Shown: piece after piece, positions 46,815 to 56,816 of the stretch
Position numbering within the stretch: the first letter of the stretch is position 1
Layout of the letters: every line of letters begins with the position of its first letter
Assembly: GCA_025766275.1 (NCBI GenBank)
Contig: JAFKAC010000052.1
Coordinates: 62,001 to 126,000, forward strand
Length of the DNA stretch: 64,000 bases
From: Lactarius indigo
Taxonomy: Eukaryota > Basidiomycota > Agaricomycetes > Russulales > Russulaceae
Direction of reading: 5' to 3'
Program-made: the position numbers and the translations under genes
The notes under the pieces: model-generated
What the model was told of the DNA's origin: nothing
The model's database searches: none
What the model saw: only the letters and a program-made list of their open reading frames with translations

Positions 46815-48194
46815 TTAGAGTCGCAACTGGGTCACGAGCCGGGCGTGATTCCCACAGACATGGCGTCCATTGGTCCACGGTACCAACCCTTCCCTACGCG
46901 CACATTCACGTCCCGAAGACCGGAAAATGAAATTGCACTTAGCTTCTCCAACCCGCGAGGTGTCCGTTACCACGGGAACTGACGAGGAGTGTGTGGCTGT
47001 TGTCTCTACAGCAGACGCAGCCGGAGTGGGACGACGAGGTGTTGTACTAGGACCTGCAGCAGCATTAGCCACCGTGGCATCAGACGCTCGCGCCTCCGCT
47101 CTTTCGCGCATTATAACCGACCGAGACGAAGCACTTGGACCCGCTTGTTCTTCAGATCCAACATTGCACGTGTGCCTCTTCCTTAAGCCACGAGTGGCGA
47201 AAGTAGTTTTGCACTTGCCGCAGGTCTTGCGAGCCTGCATACGTCGAGAGGGATTGTCCTCACGCTTAGCGTCCTGGATAGCCACTCTGTTCCGTTCGCG
47301 CTTTGCAGCACGGGCATTTTTACGAGCAAGTCTCTTCTTCTCTTGCTGCGCAGAGTTATGTTTTGTTTCACCAGCACTAAGGGTGAAAAACGAAACGTCA
47401 TTCCCCACGGAGAGAATCTCGAGAACAAAAACAAAGAAAGTGCGCTTGACCAATTCCTTGAGGTGAGACCCCAAATCTGTCCCGTTGGCGATGGTCCAGA
47501 CAGCACGGGCCATCATCATGTTATGGAAGTCCTTATCCAGGACAACCCATGTGTATGAACCGTGATCGTCTTTTTGGGCCAGTGTCACGTGATCGAGAAT
47601 CGTCTCCCTTTTGATGAACAGGCGACGACGGAATACGTTCAAGATATCAAAAACAGAAAAATCAAGGACGTCAAAAACCCCATTTGAAACAAGGGGCGGT
47701 TCAACGGGAGCTGTACCGACAACTGCGTTCGCAGCGCGCTGCGACGGTGGCGGATTATCAGCCCGGCGTTTCTGGCACCTGCACCTGTTGACATCAATAT
47801 GTGGGCACATGGCACATAAGTGCTTACATGACGCTCCACCATGACGGCCACAAAAGCGCATTCTCTCAGTCCTATCATCAGAAACGGTGTCTAGCTCCGC
47901 GACACATGACTCGAGACAGTCCTCGAGATCAAGGCCATGGAACGAACAACGATATGTTCCCCACTTCACCATTCCTACTCCTCCCACTTCCACGTAATGC
48001 TCGTTGTCGGCCAAAGGGTCGATTTCGGAGGTAGTGGAGGGACTCGGAGATCTGGAACGAGAAGAAGGCCTCGCAACCTGACCCTGGTTAGTGGAGACAA
48101 TACCAACACTCCTGGGAGAGGAAGTGGAAGGGCTCATAACATGGGAGGCGTGAGCGGGCACCTGGGAGGCAATAGAGTTGAAGTAAGAAGACAT
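46815..48194 (-). CDS. Uncharacterised C2H2-like zinc-finger protein, member 1 (459 residues)
   Basis: Single-exon gene. The start at 48194 (MSSYFNSIASQVPAHASHVM) is chosen over 48245 because the paralogue at 53.1 kb aligns from this Met. Order: Ser/Pro-rich N-terminus; Cys/His-rich region (CSFHGLDLEDCLESC, FCGRHGGASCKHLCAMCPHI, CRCQKR) that may bind zinc; core FSVFDILNVFRRRLFIKRET, YTWVVLDKDFHNMMMARAVW, KRTFFVFVLEILSVGNDVSF; basic helix KKRLARKNARAAKRERNR; finger CGKCKTTFATRGLRKRHTC; disordered stretch; C-terminal CNFIFRSSGRECARREGL and VCGNHAR. Function is unknown; nucleic-acid binding is inferred from the basic helix and finger. Its start is 136 bp from the divergently transcribed kinase-like gene. 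Confidence 0.8.
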   Translation of the reverse strand: MSSYFNSIASQVPAHASHVMSPSTSSPRSVGIVSTNQGQVARPSSRSRSPSPSTTSEIDPLADNEHYVEVGGVGMVKWGTYRCSFHGLDLEDCLESCVAELDTVSDDRTERMRFCGRHGGASCKHLCAMCPHIDVNRCRCQKRRADNPPPSQRAANAVVGTAPVEPPLVSNGVFDVLDFSVFDILNVFRRRLFIKRETILDHVTLAQKDDHGSYTWVVLDKDFHNMMMARAVWTIANGTDLGSHLKELVKRTFFVFVLEILSVGNDVSFFTLSAGETKHNSAQQEKKRLARKNARAAKRERNRVAIQDAKREDNPSRRMQARKTCGKCKTTFATRGLRKRHTCNVGSEEQAGPSASSRSVIMRERAEARASDATVANAAAGPSTTPRRPTPAASAVETTATHSSSVPVVTDTSRVGEAKCNFIFRSSGRECARREGLVPWTNGRHVCGNHARLVTQLRL

Positions 48195-48329
48195 AAAGCG
48201 GAAAAAGAACGTCGGACTCCGATCCCTATTCCGCACCCGTCCCAACTCACCTTAGATGACACAGCTACTAAATGAAGAGCAATTGCCCCTATAGACAGTC
48301 ACAGCCACATCTCTACTTTCGTCTTGGTA
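48195..48329. promoter_or_regulatory. Bidirectional promoter between the zinc-finger and kinase-like genes
   Basis: A 135-bp gap between divergent start codons. CCCCTATAGA at 48280-48290 also occurs upstream of the first kinase-like copy (44262-44271). Confidence 0.5.
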
Positions 48330-49698
48330 ATGGCTACTCTATCCACTGCTATTCACTGCAGTACCGATGCAACACCTCCTAACGCTCCTCAATCTTGCGC
48401 GGATAACTTAAAGCAGCCAGAGACAGGTGGGGCCCTGTCCGCTTCTGCGACTTCAAATGGTACCTCTCTTTCAGTGACCACCTCTGCGATGATTTTGAAT
48501 GAGATTCCGTCCTCAGACGAAGAGTCCGTGCATTTACCCCTCGAAGCCGCCATTCCTAAGGAGCGCCTTCCTGATGTCCTTGACGTCTACGACAAAGACG
48601 CGTGGGTCTTACTCAGACCCACACTCTTTTATGTTTATAGCGTCTTCGACAAGGACGCGGCACTCAGTATTCCAACGAGTGACCCGCTGAGGATGGCTGA
48701 GTATCATAACTGGGAGAAATTCTTAGCTCGCAACCCTATCAGATTTGTACGAAAGTACCCGGTGCGCATCCCCACCACGCATGAAGGTGAAGGTATGTCT
48801 ACCACTGTACCCCCATCCGATCATCTCTATCCACAAACACGAAGGCGGTTGGTGACATGTCGAAAGATTCGGCCACCTTGCATTGCCGCACAGTAGGCCA
48901 GCTCGAGTTCAGCCGATTTGGAGAGCAAAGACTTGGCGACGGCACCCACTCATATCTTTTCCTCGCTTCGTTCACACCGTCCTGTACTGCGCCATCTCTG
49001 CGTGGCGAAGTCGTTGTTAAATTGGCGAAGGCACACCGGGCGGACCGCGAGATGCTTGAGAACGAGGCAGAGGTCTACGACAGGTTCCCGCGTGAGCTAC
49101 AGGAGTTCACGCCTTCGTCACCGCCGCTCGTGCCTAAATTCTTTGGCTATTACACACCTTCCTGCGCATCAGTAGACAGTTATAAGGGAGATAACGGGGA
49201 CGAGGAAGATGCGAGGGCAGTGCGGCGAGACGTCTGCAAGTTGCTCCAATCTACCATCAGCCCTATCTTGCTGCTGGAGCACTGCGGCGAGCCGATCAAC
49301 ACCAAAATGCCATTTGCGCCCTTGACCGCCAGTGGTGAGAATTTTCACCTATCATCACCTCCCTCGGCGCTCCTTCTCCACCCAATAAAACAAAATTAAG
49401 TGGACCAGCAATGCTGACGCCTCGAAACCCTGCTGTGAACAGGGACATCATTTTGGGCATGTTCGACCGGCTACACAACGCCAGATTCATCCAGAGATCC
49501 ATCCACAAGCGAAACATCCTCGTGCAACCTGGCCCACTCACGCGCCCGCCTGCGGAGCGCTCGCTAGATGATCCATCATACCGGATTATCGACTTTGGGC
49601 GCGGGGGGTGCTACGACGGGGACGAGTCCGATTTCGCTGACAAAGAAATGAGGTGCGAACAGAGTAAGGTCCGTCTACAAATATGCGAACGTTTCTAG
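48330..49698 (+). CDS. Protein-kinase-like protein lacking the catalytic HRD aspartate (406 residues)
   Basis: Three exons in phase: 48330-48792, 48867-49334 and 49409-49698. N-terminal unique region (PKERLPDVLDVYDKDAW, EYHNWEKFLARNPIRFVRKY), then a kinase fold: glycine loop RLGDGTHSYLFLA, Lys in EVVVKLAKAH, Glu in NEAEVYDRFP, hinge region ILLLEHCGEPI, catalytic-loop position IHKRNILVQPGPLTRPPAER, and DFG in RIIDFGRG. The HRD Asp is absent (HKRN). This belongs to a large Agaricomycete group with RNILVQPGPL-type loops whose substrates are unknown. Exons 2 and 3 use acceptors (after AAAG and CCAG) slightly downstream of those suggested by the paralogue. Signalling by phosphorylation is doubtful. 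Confidence 0.75.
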
Positions 49699-50764
49699 TA
49701 AGGCGAATGTGGTGTTCGGTTGTGCCGAACGTTAGGGCTATCACAAAGGGCGCAGACAAATAAAAAGACGAGATTGATCCTAGGCTTATGGTCGCTGTTA
49801 TTGCCTTGACTCTGTGAATTGAATAGATAACTCCTACTCGTCCAGGGTTTCGGGATATACTCCATTTAAGACGACCAAGCACGGACTTTAATCAAATTCT
49901 AAGAATACATGTTCTTCCACGCCCCAGGTGCTCTCCATCGGATTCTTTTGAAGGTCTGGTAACAGAAACGGCGCTCAAAGTCAATGTTGAACTAGTAGAC
50001 ATCCACAATCGTCGGCAGACTTCAACACAATCTTGTTTAGCCCATCTAACTCGTAGGATAGCAGATGCTAGCAAACCAAGTCGCTTCTATCCGTTTGTAG
50101 TGACAAATGCAACGGATGAGCAGAATGGGTGCACCGCGTAAGAAAGTGGTTCCAGGAGGGCCGACCGCGACAGCTAATTTCAAGGCGCAAATCTCCTTGA
50201 AGAATAGGCCAGCGATGAGAATGGCGCATGGGTAGGACCTATTCAATACTACGCGACACTGGCAAAGTTTAGAGTTAGGGACACTGCTAGTACGGCCCAA
50301 TGCGTCGTTTCCGGAGAGTGATAGTTAGAAGTCACAGGCCCCGAGTACGCGGATTCCCGTGATGAGTGTATTTCCGGGAAGCGGCGTCAGGGCGGTACTG
50401 TAGTTGAGGATGTTGAGGGGTTGAGCCTGAGGTTGACTCTGAACGTCTGACCGTCCGAAACGTGTCCTTCCGCTGGAACGCCTCAGCTTCAAACTCCGAC
50501 TATGCCCTTTCACTTCCAGGCCGCGCCTCGAAACCACCTGCGGAACATTCTGCAAAATGAAAGTGCCTTGTTCTTTTGGAGTACTTTCAAGGGTTAAACC
50601 CGCGGCTGTGCTTGCTTCTATTCTACTTTCCAGGTTCTATATGTAGGCCGAGATGCACCATAAATGCGTCCCATTCCTTAGGGCTACTTGAACCTTCAGC
50701 GTTCTCATCCTCTCGAAGTTCTTTGTATCTTAGACGCCACTTTGGTGGTCTCCTATACGTAACT
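49699..50764. other. Intergenic region, nothing recognised
   Basis: Short frames only, no family motif. Confidence 0.4.
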
Positions 50765-51000
50765 ATGCACCACCGTCGGCTCTATACTCTTCGTTCTTTC
50801 CGCCCTTACCCTTGGTAGCCTTGCGACGCCCTCACACCGTTCGGACGACATGTACATGAAGCAGCACTCCCGGAATGCCACCCTGGTGAAATGGGGGAGC
50901 CTGGGCAGTCCGCCGACCGGCACCACGACTGACCTTCACGTTACTCTCAAGCCCCACCACGGGCATGCCCTGATCGATGTGCCCTATAAGGTTAGCAATC
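50765..51000 (+). pseudogene. Sedolisin (S53) 5' fragment, plus strand
   Basis: A damaged signal peptide (ILFVLSALTLGSLATPSHRS in one frame) is followed by the propeptide start VKWGSLGSPPTGTTTDLHVT, LKPHHGHALIDVPYKVSNP. This matches AWESLGPPPAGITIDLSIAL of the full gene at 56.7 kb. The start codon is out of frame with the rest. It ends at AGCAATCCA, where the inverted copy begins. Confidence 0.75.
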
Positions 51001-51430
51001 CAAGGCGCTGCCGCGGCGGACGCAGAGAGCCAAAGACACGAGAGTTGCAGAACCGCGGGGAGAGCACGTTAGCTGACCTTGCGGAGAAATATCTCGTTTG
51101 TCCTCGGCACGCAGGAAGTGCTGATACGACGCGCCGAGAAGATCGGTGGCACTGGATTGCTGACCTCGTAGAGCGCGTCAATCAAGGCGTTCTCGTTGTG
51201 GGGCTTGAGGGCAATGCTGAGGTCGATCGCGGCGTCGGCGGGTGGGTGTACCAGGCCCTTCCAGGTCGCCAGGACGGCATTCCGTGCACGCTTCACACGC
51301 ATGTCATCCCAGCCTGGTGCAGGGGTATCACGAGGTCACCGAGCCTAGCGGGGACGGAGGGCACCAAGAAAAGGTGGTACCTCATGGCTACAGGGTTTTG
51401 CCAAGGCGGTGTCAACTGTAACGATACAAC
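51000..51430 (-). pseudogene. Sedolisin (S53) 5' fragment, minus strand, internally deleted
   Basis: Minus-strand: MRYHLFLVPSVPARLGDLV near 51385, propeptide ATWKGLVHPPADAAIDLSIA, LKPHNENALIDALYEVSNP. It then jumps directly to a downstream part of the gene (AVLHNSRVFGSLRPPRQRLG, equal to AVLHAHVQTIVPTTFFGSPQ of the full gene). The segment matching about 56.32-56.58 kb is deleted. It forms an imperfect inverted repeat with 50850-51000. Confidence 0.75.
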
Positions 51431-51528
51431 GGGTTTTTGCAACTTTTGAAGAAGACTAGAGGTCCAGAAATCCTTCGTTCTTAAACTCAAAACTTAAATA
51501 CTGTCCAGGCGATCTCCTTTACCTGACT

Positions 51529-52015
51529 ATGCGCTACTGTTGGCTTGCTATACTTACCGCGCCAGCAATTGCTCTTGGCGACCTCGTGACGGCCCCTTCA
51601 CCCTGTCGGGACGACATGCACTCAACGCACTCTTGGGATATAACCGAGGTGAACTGGGAGAACCTGGGCAACCCACAGACCGGTAACGCGGTCAACCTTC
51701 ATGTTGCACTCAAGCCCCGCCGCGAAAATGCCTTGATTGACGTGCTCTACGAGGTCAACAATATCCCTCTCCACTATTCATTCGCTCACGCATATACTTA
51801 CTGTTTGTTACCGCTCTGGTGCAGATATGGCGTATGTCGGTCTAAGGAGCGGGTCGCCCCATGCTCAAGCTCGTCAACAACTAGCTTGAACACTACTGCG
51901 TACCTCGTCCATCTCAGCGATACGCGGCGGCAGTTCGCTGAAGTTCAATGGAATGTTCGTGTCCCAATCCAACCGCCTCGTCTACAACCTCGGTTATTGA
52001 GTCAGTCTTGACGTG
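51529..52015 (+). pseudogene. Sedolisin (S53) 5' fragment, second plus-strand copy
   Basis: Reads MRYCWLAILTAPAIALGDLV (signal peptide), DITEVNWENLGNPQTGNAVN, LHVALKPRRENALIDVLYEV, then RYGVCRSKERVAP in the next exon position (RYGAYLSKEQVAD in the full gene) before it degenerates. Its 3' end may be the remnant at 54200-54418. Confidence 0.75.
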
Positions 52016-52054
52016 CGTTTGCATTCGTGACACGATCCGACTGATTCCTGGTCT

Positions 52055-52951
52055 TCCTTTTTTTTTTTTTTTGGAATCCATTTGAGTGCGCCTTGGGGTA
52101 CTTGGCTCTATGTGGCACTTTTACAACGTGTTCCTTCTACTATGTCCTTTCTCTGCCTCTGCCCTATGTATTAGCCACTTCACAATATGACACCTCCCCG
52201 CTCGTGTGTGAGCGGCTTTGCGGTTCGTCAAGTGTTGAGTTTATCGGGGCGCTTGCTGCGCCAGGGCGAAGGGGCGGACTTGAAGGTGCAAATTTGTTGC
52301 GATGCGCACGGTTGGGCTGCGCGTTTTCGTTTGCGCCTTGTTACTGTTCCTTCATGTCCGGGTGTGCTTCGTCGTCCGTTTGCTCTTCATGTCTTGAGGC
52401 GGCCTAAGTGGGGCCTGGCGGATCGTGGGGTGTTTTGCGGGGGGTTTGAAAGGCGTTTGCGCGTCTTGATGACTGCTTAGCTTTGGTGTTGCGGTATTTG
52501 TGGGTTTGGGGGGCTTTGATCGTCTTGCTTGAATCTTCCGGTGGCTTGTATGTATCCTGTGAGCGCCATTATTCCGTTCTCTCTCGATAGCAGCTCCGCG
52601 TATTTCTTTTCCCTGCTTCCTCTCCTTGTCTTGAGTTTCCATCTCTCGTGTGCGTACGCCGGGCATTCCAGAAGGAAGTGCTGCGGTGTTTCCCTTTCTG
52701 CTCCGCATGCTGGGCACTTTGCACTGTTCTTTCTTTTGAATCTGTGCAGGTAGGCGTTGAGCGGGATGTGTCCCGTTCTGAGCTGGAAAATTTTGCTCGC
52801 CATCGCCCTGGAAAGTTTTTTTGTTGCTTATCAGCTCGATGAATTTTTCTGAGGGGAGAGATGGATCTATTCTCTTAGTCCTTTCGAATCTGGTCGATTT
52901 TTCCCATTCTGTTCTCCATTCAGTCTTTCGGCCCTTTTCATCATCAACCAA
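52055..52951 (-). mobile_element. 5'-truncated LINE (non-LTR retrotransposon)
   Basis: The minus-strand frame IFQLRTGHIPLNAYLHRFKR, CPACGAERETPQHFLLECPA, YAHERW is the C-terminal CCHC-like zinc knuckle of fungal LINE reverse transcriptases. Downstream on the minus strand a 3' region ends in a poly(A) run (T tract 52057-52072). The reverse transcriptase domain itself is missing, as in most 5'-truncated LINE copies. Confidence 0.75.
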
Positions 52952-53088
52952 CTCTAAGGGATAATGCTTCCCTCCGTAGAGGGTCCCGCAAGAAGGAATA
53001 GACTAGTCTAGTTTAGAGGCGGGAACTAGACAGGGGCACGACGCATTTTATATTAGTTGTAGCTTACATTTTAAAACCCGCTACAACA

Positions 53089-54096
53089 TCACTCATCGGA
53101 AAGAGAAGAGAAGTTTCCGGACTTAGTCTTGCCAACGATGAACTCAATCGATCTGTTGGTGGCCGCAAATTGCATACTACGTGCGTGCGCCTTGCAGATC
53201 ACGAAATCGACAGTAGACGCGCTGTCAGGAACAGCGTATGAAAGTCTAGTGTGATCGGACCCGACATTAGCACACGGCTTACCGCTTGACGCATATATGA
53301 AAGCACAGCATACAGTCGCATCGAATTCTCTTTCCGCCGAGGGTTCCGTTACTGGCGGCATTGGCAGAGTGTTTTCTGGGCCACTGAGAGGTTTTGACAA
53401 CATCAGGACCGCTTCACCCTTATTAGGGGCGCTTTTCTTCTGACCAGGACACTCATGTTTGCGTCTCTTGTTTCGAGATTCGAACGTATTCCCACAGTGA
53501 TGGCAGGTCTTCCGGTCTTGCTTACGAGCCTTAAGCCCATTAGAAGCCCGAGAATCCTGTTGTGCCATCCTGACACGTTCGCGCTTCGCAGCACGCGCAC
53601 GTTTCCTAGCCATTCTCTTGATCTCATGTTTGGCTCGGTTCTCCAGGGTCTCGCCTTTCTTCAAAGCAAAGAAATCCCCAACCGAGACACCATTCAAGAC
53701 ATCAAGTAAAAACACAAATAAAATTTTCTTAATTTTTTCAACAGAGCGTGGCGTCAGTCGCTTCCCATCACCCAGAGTCCATATGAATTTGGACACGACC
53801 TTAGAATGGTAATCCTTTTTCAAGACTACCCAGTCAAACAAGCCAAATGCGTCCTTAGACGCCTCTGTGATGTTAGAGATTAATTCATCCCGCGAGATGA
53901 AATAGCGGCGACGCGCAATGTTGAGAAGATCGAAGACCGAAAGGTCCTCGGAGATATCAGTTTTGGAGGTGTTGACCCTCTCCACATTAGTGGAGACAAT
54001 ACCATCTTCCTTTTGAGAAGAAGTAGGAGGGCTCATAGCAGGTAGGGCGTGAGCGGGCACCATAGAAACAATTGACGAAGATTGAGAAGAAGACAT
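53089..54096 (-). CDS. Uncharacterised C2H2-like zinc-finger protein, member 2 (335 residues)
   Basis: A single-exon paralogue of the 46.8 kb gene. Start 54096 (MSSSQSSSIVSMVPAHALPA). The Cys/His-rich N-terminal block of member 1 is absent. The rest keeps the order: LSVFDLLNIARRRYFISRDE, FDWVVLKKDYHSKVVSKFIW, KKILFVFLLDVLNGVSVGDF, the GETLENRA step, basic helix IKRMARKRARAAKRERVRMA, finger CHHCGNTFESRNKRRKHEC, and C-terminal CCAFIYASSGKPCANVGSD plus ICKAHARS. It lies between the 5' and 3' remnants of a sedolisin copy. Function unknown. The frame is intact, which argues that it is or was recently expressed. Confidence 0.78.
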   Translation of the reverse strand: MSSSQSSSIVSMVPAHALPAMSPPTSSQKEDGIVSTNVERVNTSKTDISEDLSVFDLLNIARRRYFISRDELISNITEASKDAFGLFDWVVLKKDYHSKVVSKFIWTLGDGKRLTPRSVEKIKKILFVFLLDVLNGVSVGDFFALKKGETLENRAKHEIKRMARKRARAAKRERVRMAQQDSRASNGLKARKQDRKTCHHCGNTFESRNKRRKHECPGQKKSAPNKGEAVLMLSKPLSGPENTLPMPPVTEPSAEREFDATVCCAFIYASSGKPCANVGSDHTRLSYAVPDSASTVDFVICKAHARSMQFAATNRSIEFIVGKTKSGNFSSLSDE

Positions 54097-54199
54097 AAAG
54101 CAAATAAGAACCTCCTGGTCTTCCTTAAAGGCGACAAGGAACGTGCTCAGGGCACAAGCTGTTCTGTACCCGTCCGTTTTCTCTGCGACTTCCATCCTC

Positions 54200-54418
54200 G
54201 AGCATCCAGCTGACTGCCGATGTACAGATCCAGGCAGATGGACATTTTCTCGCCGCTCAATGACAACCCAGCTTACGAACGGGAAGCCCTACTCAGCTTC
54301 CTCAGCCCCTGGCTGTACGGTGCCGGCCTCGTGTGCCCTGGTGACACGTCTGGCTCGGATCTGGGGTGTGGGACTAATAGACTCCTTGCCATCACTGGAT
54401 GAGATCCTGTGAGTTCCG
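54200..54418 (+). pseudogene. Sedolisin (S53) 3' remnant, plus strand
   Basis: FLSPWLYGAGLVCPGDTSGS, DLGCGTNRLLAITGWDP in mixed frames matches FLNPWLYGNALTGKGFNDIT and the Ca-binding end SGSNPGCDTDGFSATAGWDP of the full gene. Confidence 0.7.
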
Positions 54419-54768
54419 CCAGATTTGGTGCCTCTTAACTTTCGACGTTGGCTGATTGCAGGCCCCGCGGGTCACAGGTCTTCGGTCGCCTGATTTTTTG
54501 AACATATATAGCACATACTACCGGATTTACCGCCAGATTCTCTACGAATTTCCAATTACAAAATATAATTGCTGGGATGCGTTGTGACGCGTGTGTCGCC
54601 GTTCCTCCCTAATGTCATGAACTTGAAGTGATCCGTCTTGTCATGTTATTGCAACGCAACACAGCCAGTTTGGTGGAAGTTGGATAATAACGTTACAACA
54701 ATGTTGTTGTAAGACTGTGAAACGACCCCAGCTGGCAAGTACTGTCGTCATGACCTTAAACTGATCCC
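54419..54768. other. Intergenic, nothing recognised
   Basis: The 3' flank of the sedolisin gene. No motif. Confidence 0.4.
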
Positions 54769-56816
54769 TTAATATGGTCCGTCCACCCAGGTGTCCGGCA
54801 ATGTGCCCACCAGTTTCTGAAAGTTGGGCGTCCCAAGACCTGTAACCTACGTAGGCAGAGTCAGCCAGCGTTATAATAAAATCTGGTGGGACGCACAGGA
54901 TCCCATCCGGCAGTCGCCGAGAAACCATCGGTGTCGCAGCCCGGGTTCGAGCCAGACGTGATGTCGTTAAAGCCCTTTCCAGTGAGAGCATTTCCGTACA
55001 GCCAGGGATTGAGGAAGCCGAGCGGGTACTTGCCGTTGGACAGCTGGTAGTCATTCAGCAGCGAGATAATACCGGCCACGGTCTGGACGTTGGCGGTTAG
55101 CTGGTACAGGGAGAAGGGAGAAGGGAAAGACGCACGGGCGTCGAGCAGCTCGTGCCCTGCCTGTATACGATTTCTCCGTTGCTAATTGTCACGTATCCGA
55201 GGGCCTGCGCGGCGATGTCGGGGAGGCCGCGGCCCTTAGCGCTACAAAATATTACCAAATAAGCGCCGCTCGGGGGGTTTTTTTTTAGGTCGCAGCAGCG
55301 AACGCACTTATAGCGGTTTTGATACTGGTCTCCAATGCTCTGGATATAGGCAGGCACAGTTTTTTTCTGGTATGGCGGGCGCGAAAAGTGTTTCGAGAAA
55401 CCGCCCCCAGAGAGGTCCGCTGCTTTTTCGGGGTCGTCGCCCGTCGTGCCGCCGACAGCGGTGACGTAGGGACCTGTGAAAGTGCGACGGCAAGGTGAGT
55501 GATTCGTAACTATGGTTTGCAAGGGTAAAAAGTCACTGCGCACAGGATGCAGGGAAGGTGGGGCGGAACTCGGCTTGGACATTGCCAGACCTGTCTTTGA
55601 CTTTGCAGCTCCCTTTGCCGACGCCCCAATTACCGCTCGCATAGAGGACACTGGCGCCGCGCGCGCCGAGATGCGCGTATAAGAGGCATACTCCTATTGC
55701 ATAATCCTCCGGGACGAGCTGCTCAGCGACGCCGTACGTCGTGCTGATCGTCTGCGGGACATCTGGGTCCTTCACACCGAGCATGTAGGCGAACCAGGCG
55801 ACGATCGGATCGACCGTGGCACTGGTGCTGTAGTAGATCTGCGGAGTATTGTACGTCATGGCCACTGCATATTGAACGTTGAGATTCCCCTCGGTCCTGG
55901 GGTTTTTTGGATCGAACTTGCCGCCGTCAACTTGGATGACCTCGAAGGTCGCATGCTCGGACCCGTCGGGGCGATACTTCTTCATGAATATTGTCAGATC
56001 GTCCTGGCTCGCGTACCTCCCTTTGAAGCCCACAGTCCCAAAGACGTTCCGGTCCGCCGCAGATGGTACGTAGGCCAACGTGTTGTACATCCAGCGCAGG
56101 TACGAAGGAGTGACATAATTCGCCTGCGGCGTCTCGACACCATTGCGGCGCACCCGCGGTGTCTGCCGTGGCGTCTGTGGAGAGCCAAAGAACGTCGTTG
56201 GCACGATGGTTTGTACGTGTGCGTGCAGAACCGCGGGGAGCGAGTAGCTAATCGTGCGGAGAACGGTCTCGTTCGTCTCGGCATGCAGAAAGTGCTGGTA
56301 CGACGCGCCGAGGAGATCGTTGGCCGTGGACAAGGGGACCCCGGTGAGCGTCAGCCAGCCGCCGCCGTGTGTCATTGAAACGGAGGAGAGTGGCACGCCG
56401 CGATATTCGAGCCAAGAGTTGACGAGCTCGAGTGTATCTGGGCTGGGCGCGACGAGGTCGGCGACCTGCTCCTTTGACAGATATGCGCCGTATCTGCAGT
56501 TGAGCGGTCGCACACGTGAGTGAATGCGTGGGTGGAGCAATTTGGTGGAGAAGACGTGCTTTGAGTGCCCAGGAGTACTGACCTCGTAGAGCGCGTCGAT
56601 CAGGGCATTCTCGTCGTAGGGCTTGAGGGCTATGCTGAGGTCGATCGTGATGCCAGCAGGTGGTGGTCCCAGACTTTCCCAGGCGACCGGGACAGCATCC
56701 CATGCATGCTTGATACGCTCATCGTCCCAACGTGGTGCAAGGTGCTGCGCACGATCACTGAGAGGCCTAGCAACAGCAAGGATGGAGAGTACAGAGAGCA
56801 GAAAGTGGTAGTGCAT
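54769..56816 (-). CDS. Secreted sedolisin-like (S53) protein, catalytic residues altered
   Basis: S53 enzymes are acid serine-carboxyl proteases (tripeptidyl peptidases) made as proproteins. Start 56816: signal peptide MHYHFLLSVLSILAVARPLS; prodomain with IALKPYDENALIDALYEVST, YGAYLSKEQVADLVAPS; then TPSYLRWMYNTLAYVPSAAD. The catalytic Glu motif ExxxD reads EGNLN (Asp to Asn). The oxyanion motif SGDSG reads SGNWG (Asp to Asn). The Ser motif QGTSCSTP keeps its Ser, and the Ca-site NPGCDTDGFSATAGWDPVTG is kept. The last exon ends DTWVDGPY at 54769. All introns join in phase (for example GTGCGC...CAG before PYVTAVGGTT), so the gene is open. Normal proteolysis looks unlikely. Confidence 0.9.

Noticed and set aside
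54950..54975. GGGTTCGAGCC resembling a tRNA B box
   Set aside because: It lies in the coding exon of the sedolisin gene and no cloverleaf could be formed. No tRNA was found elsewhere in the window.
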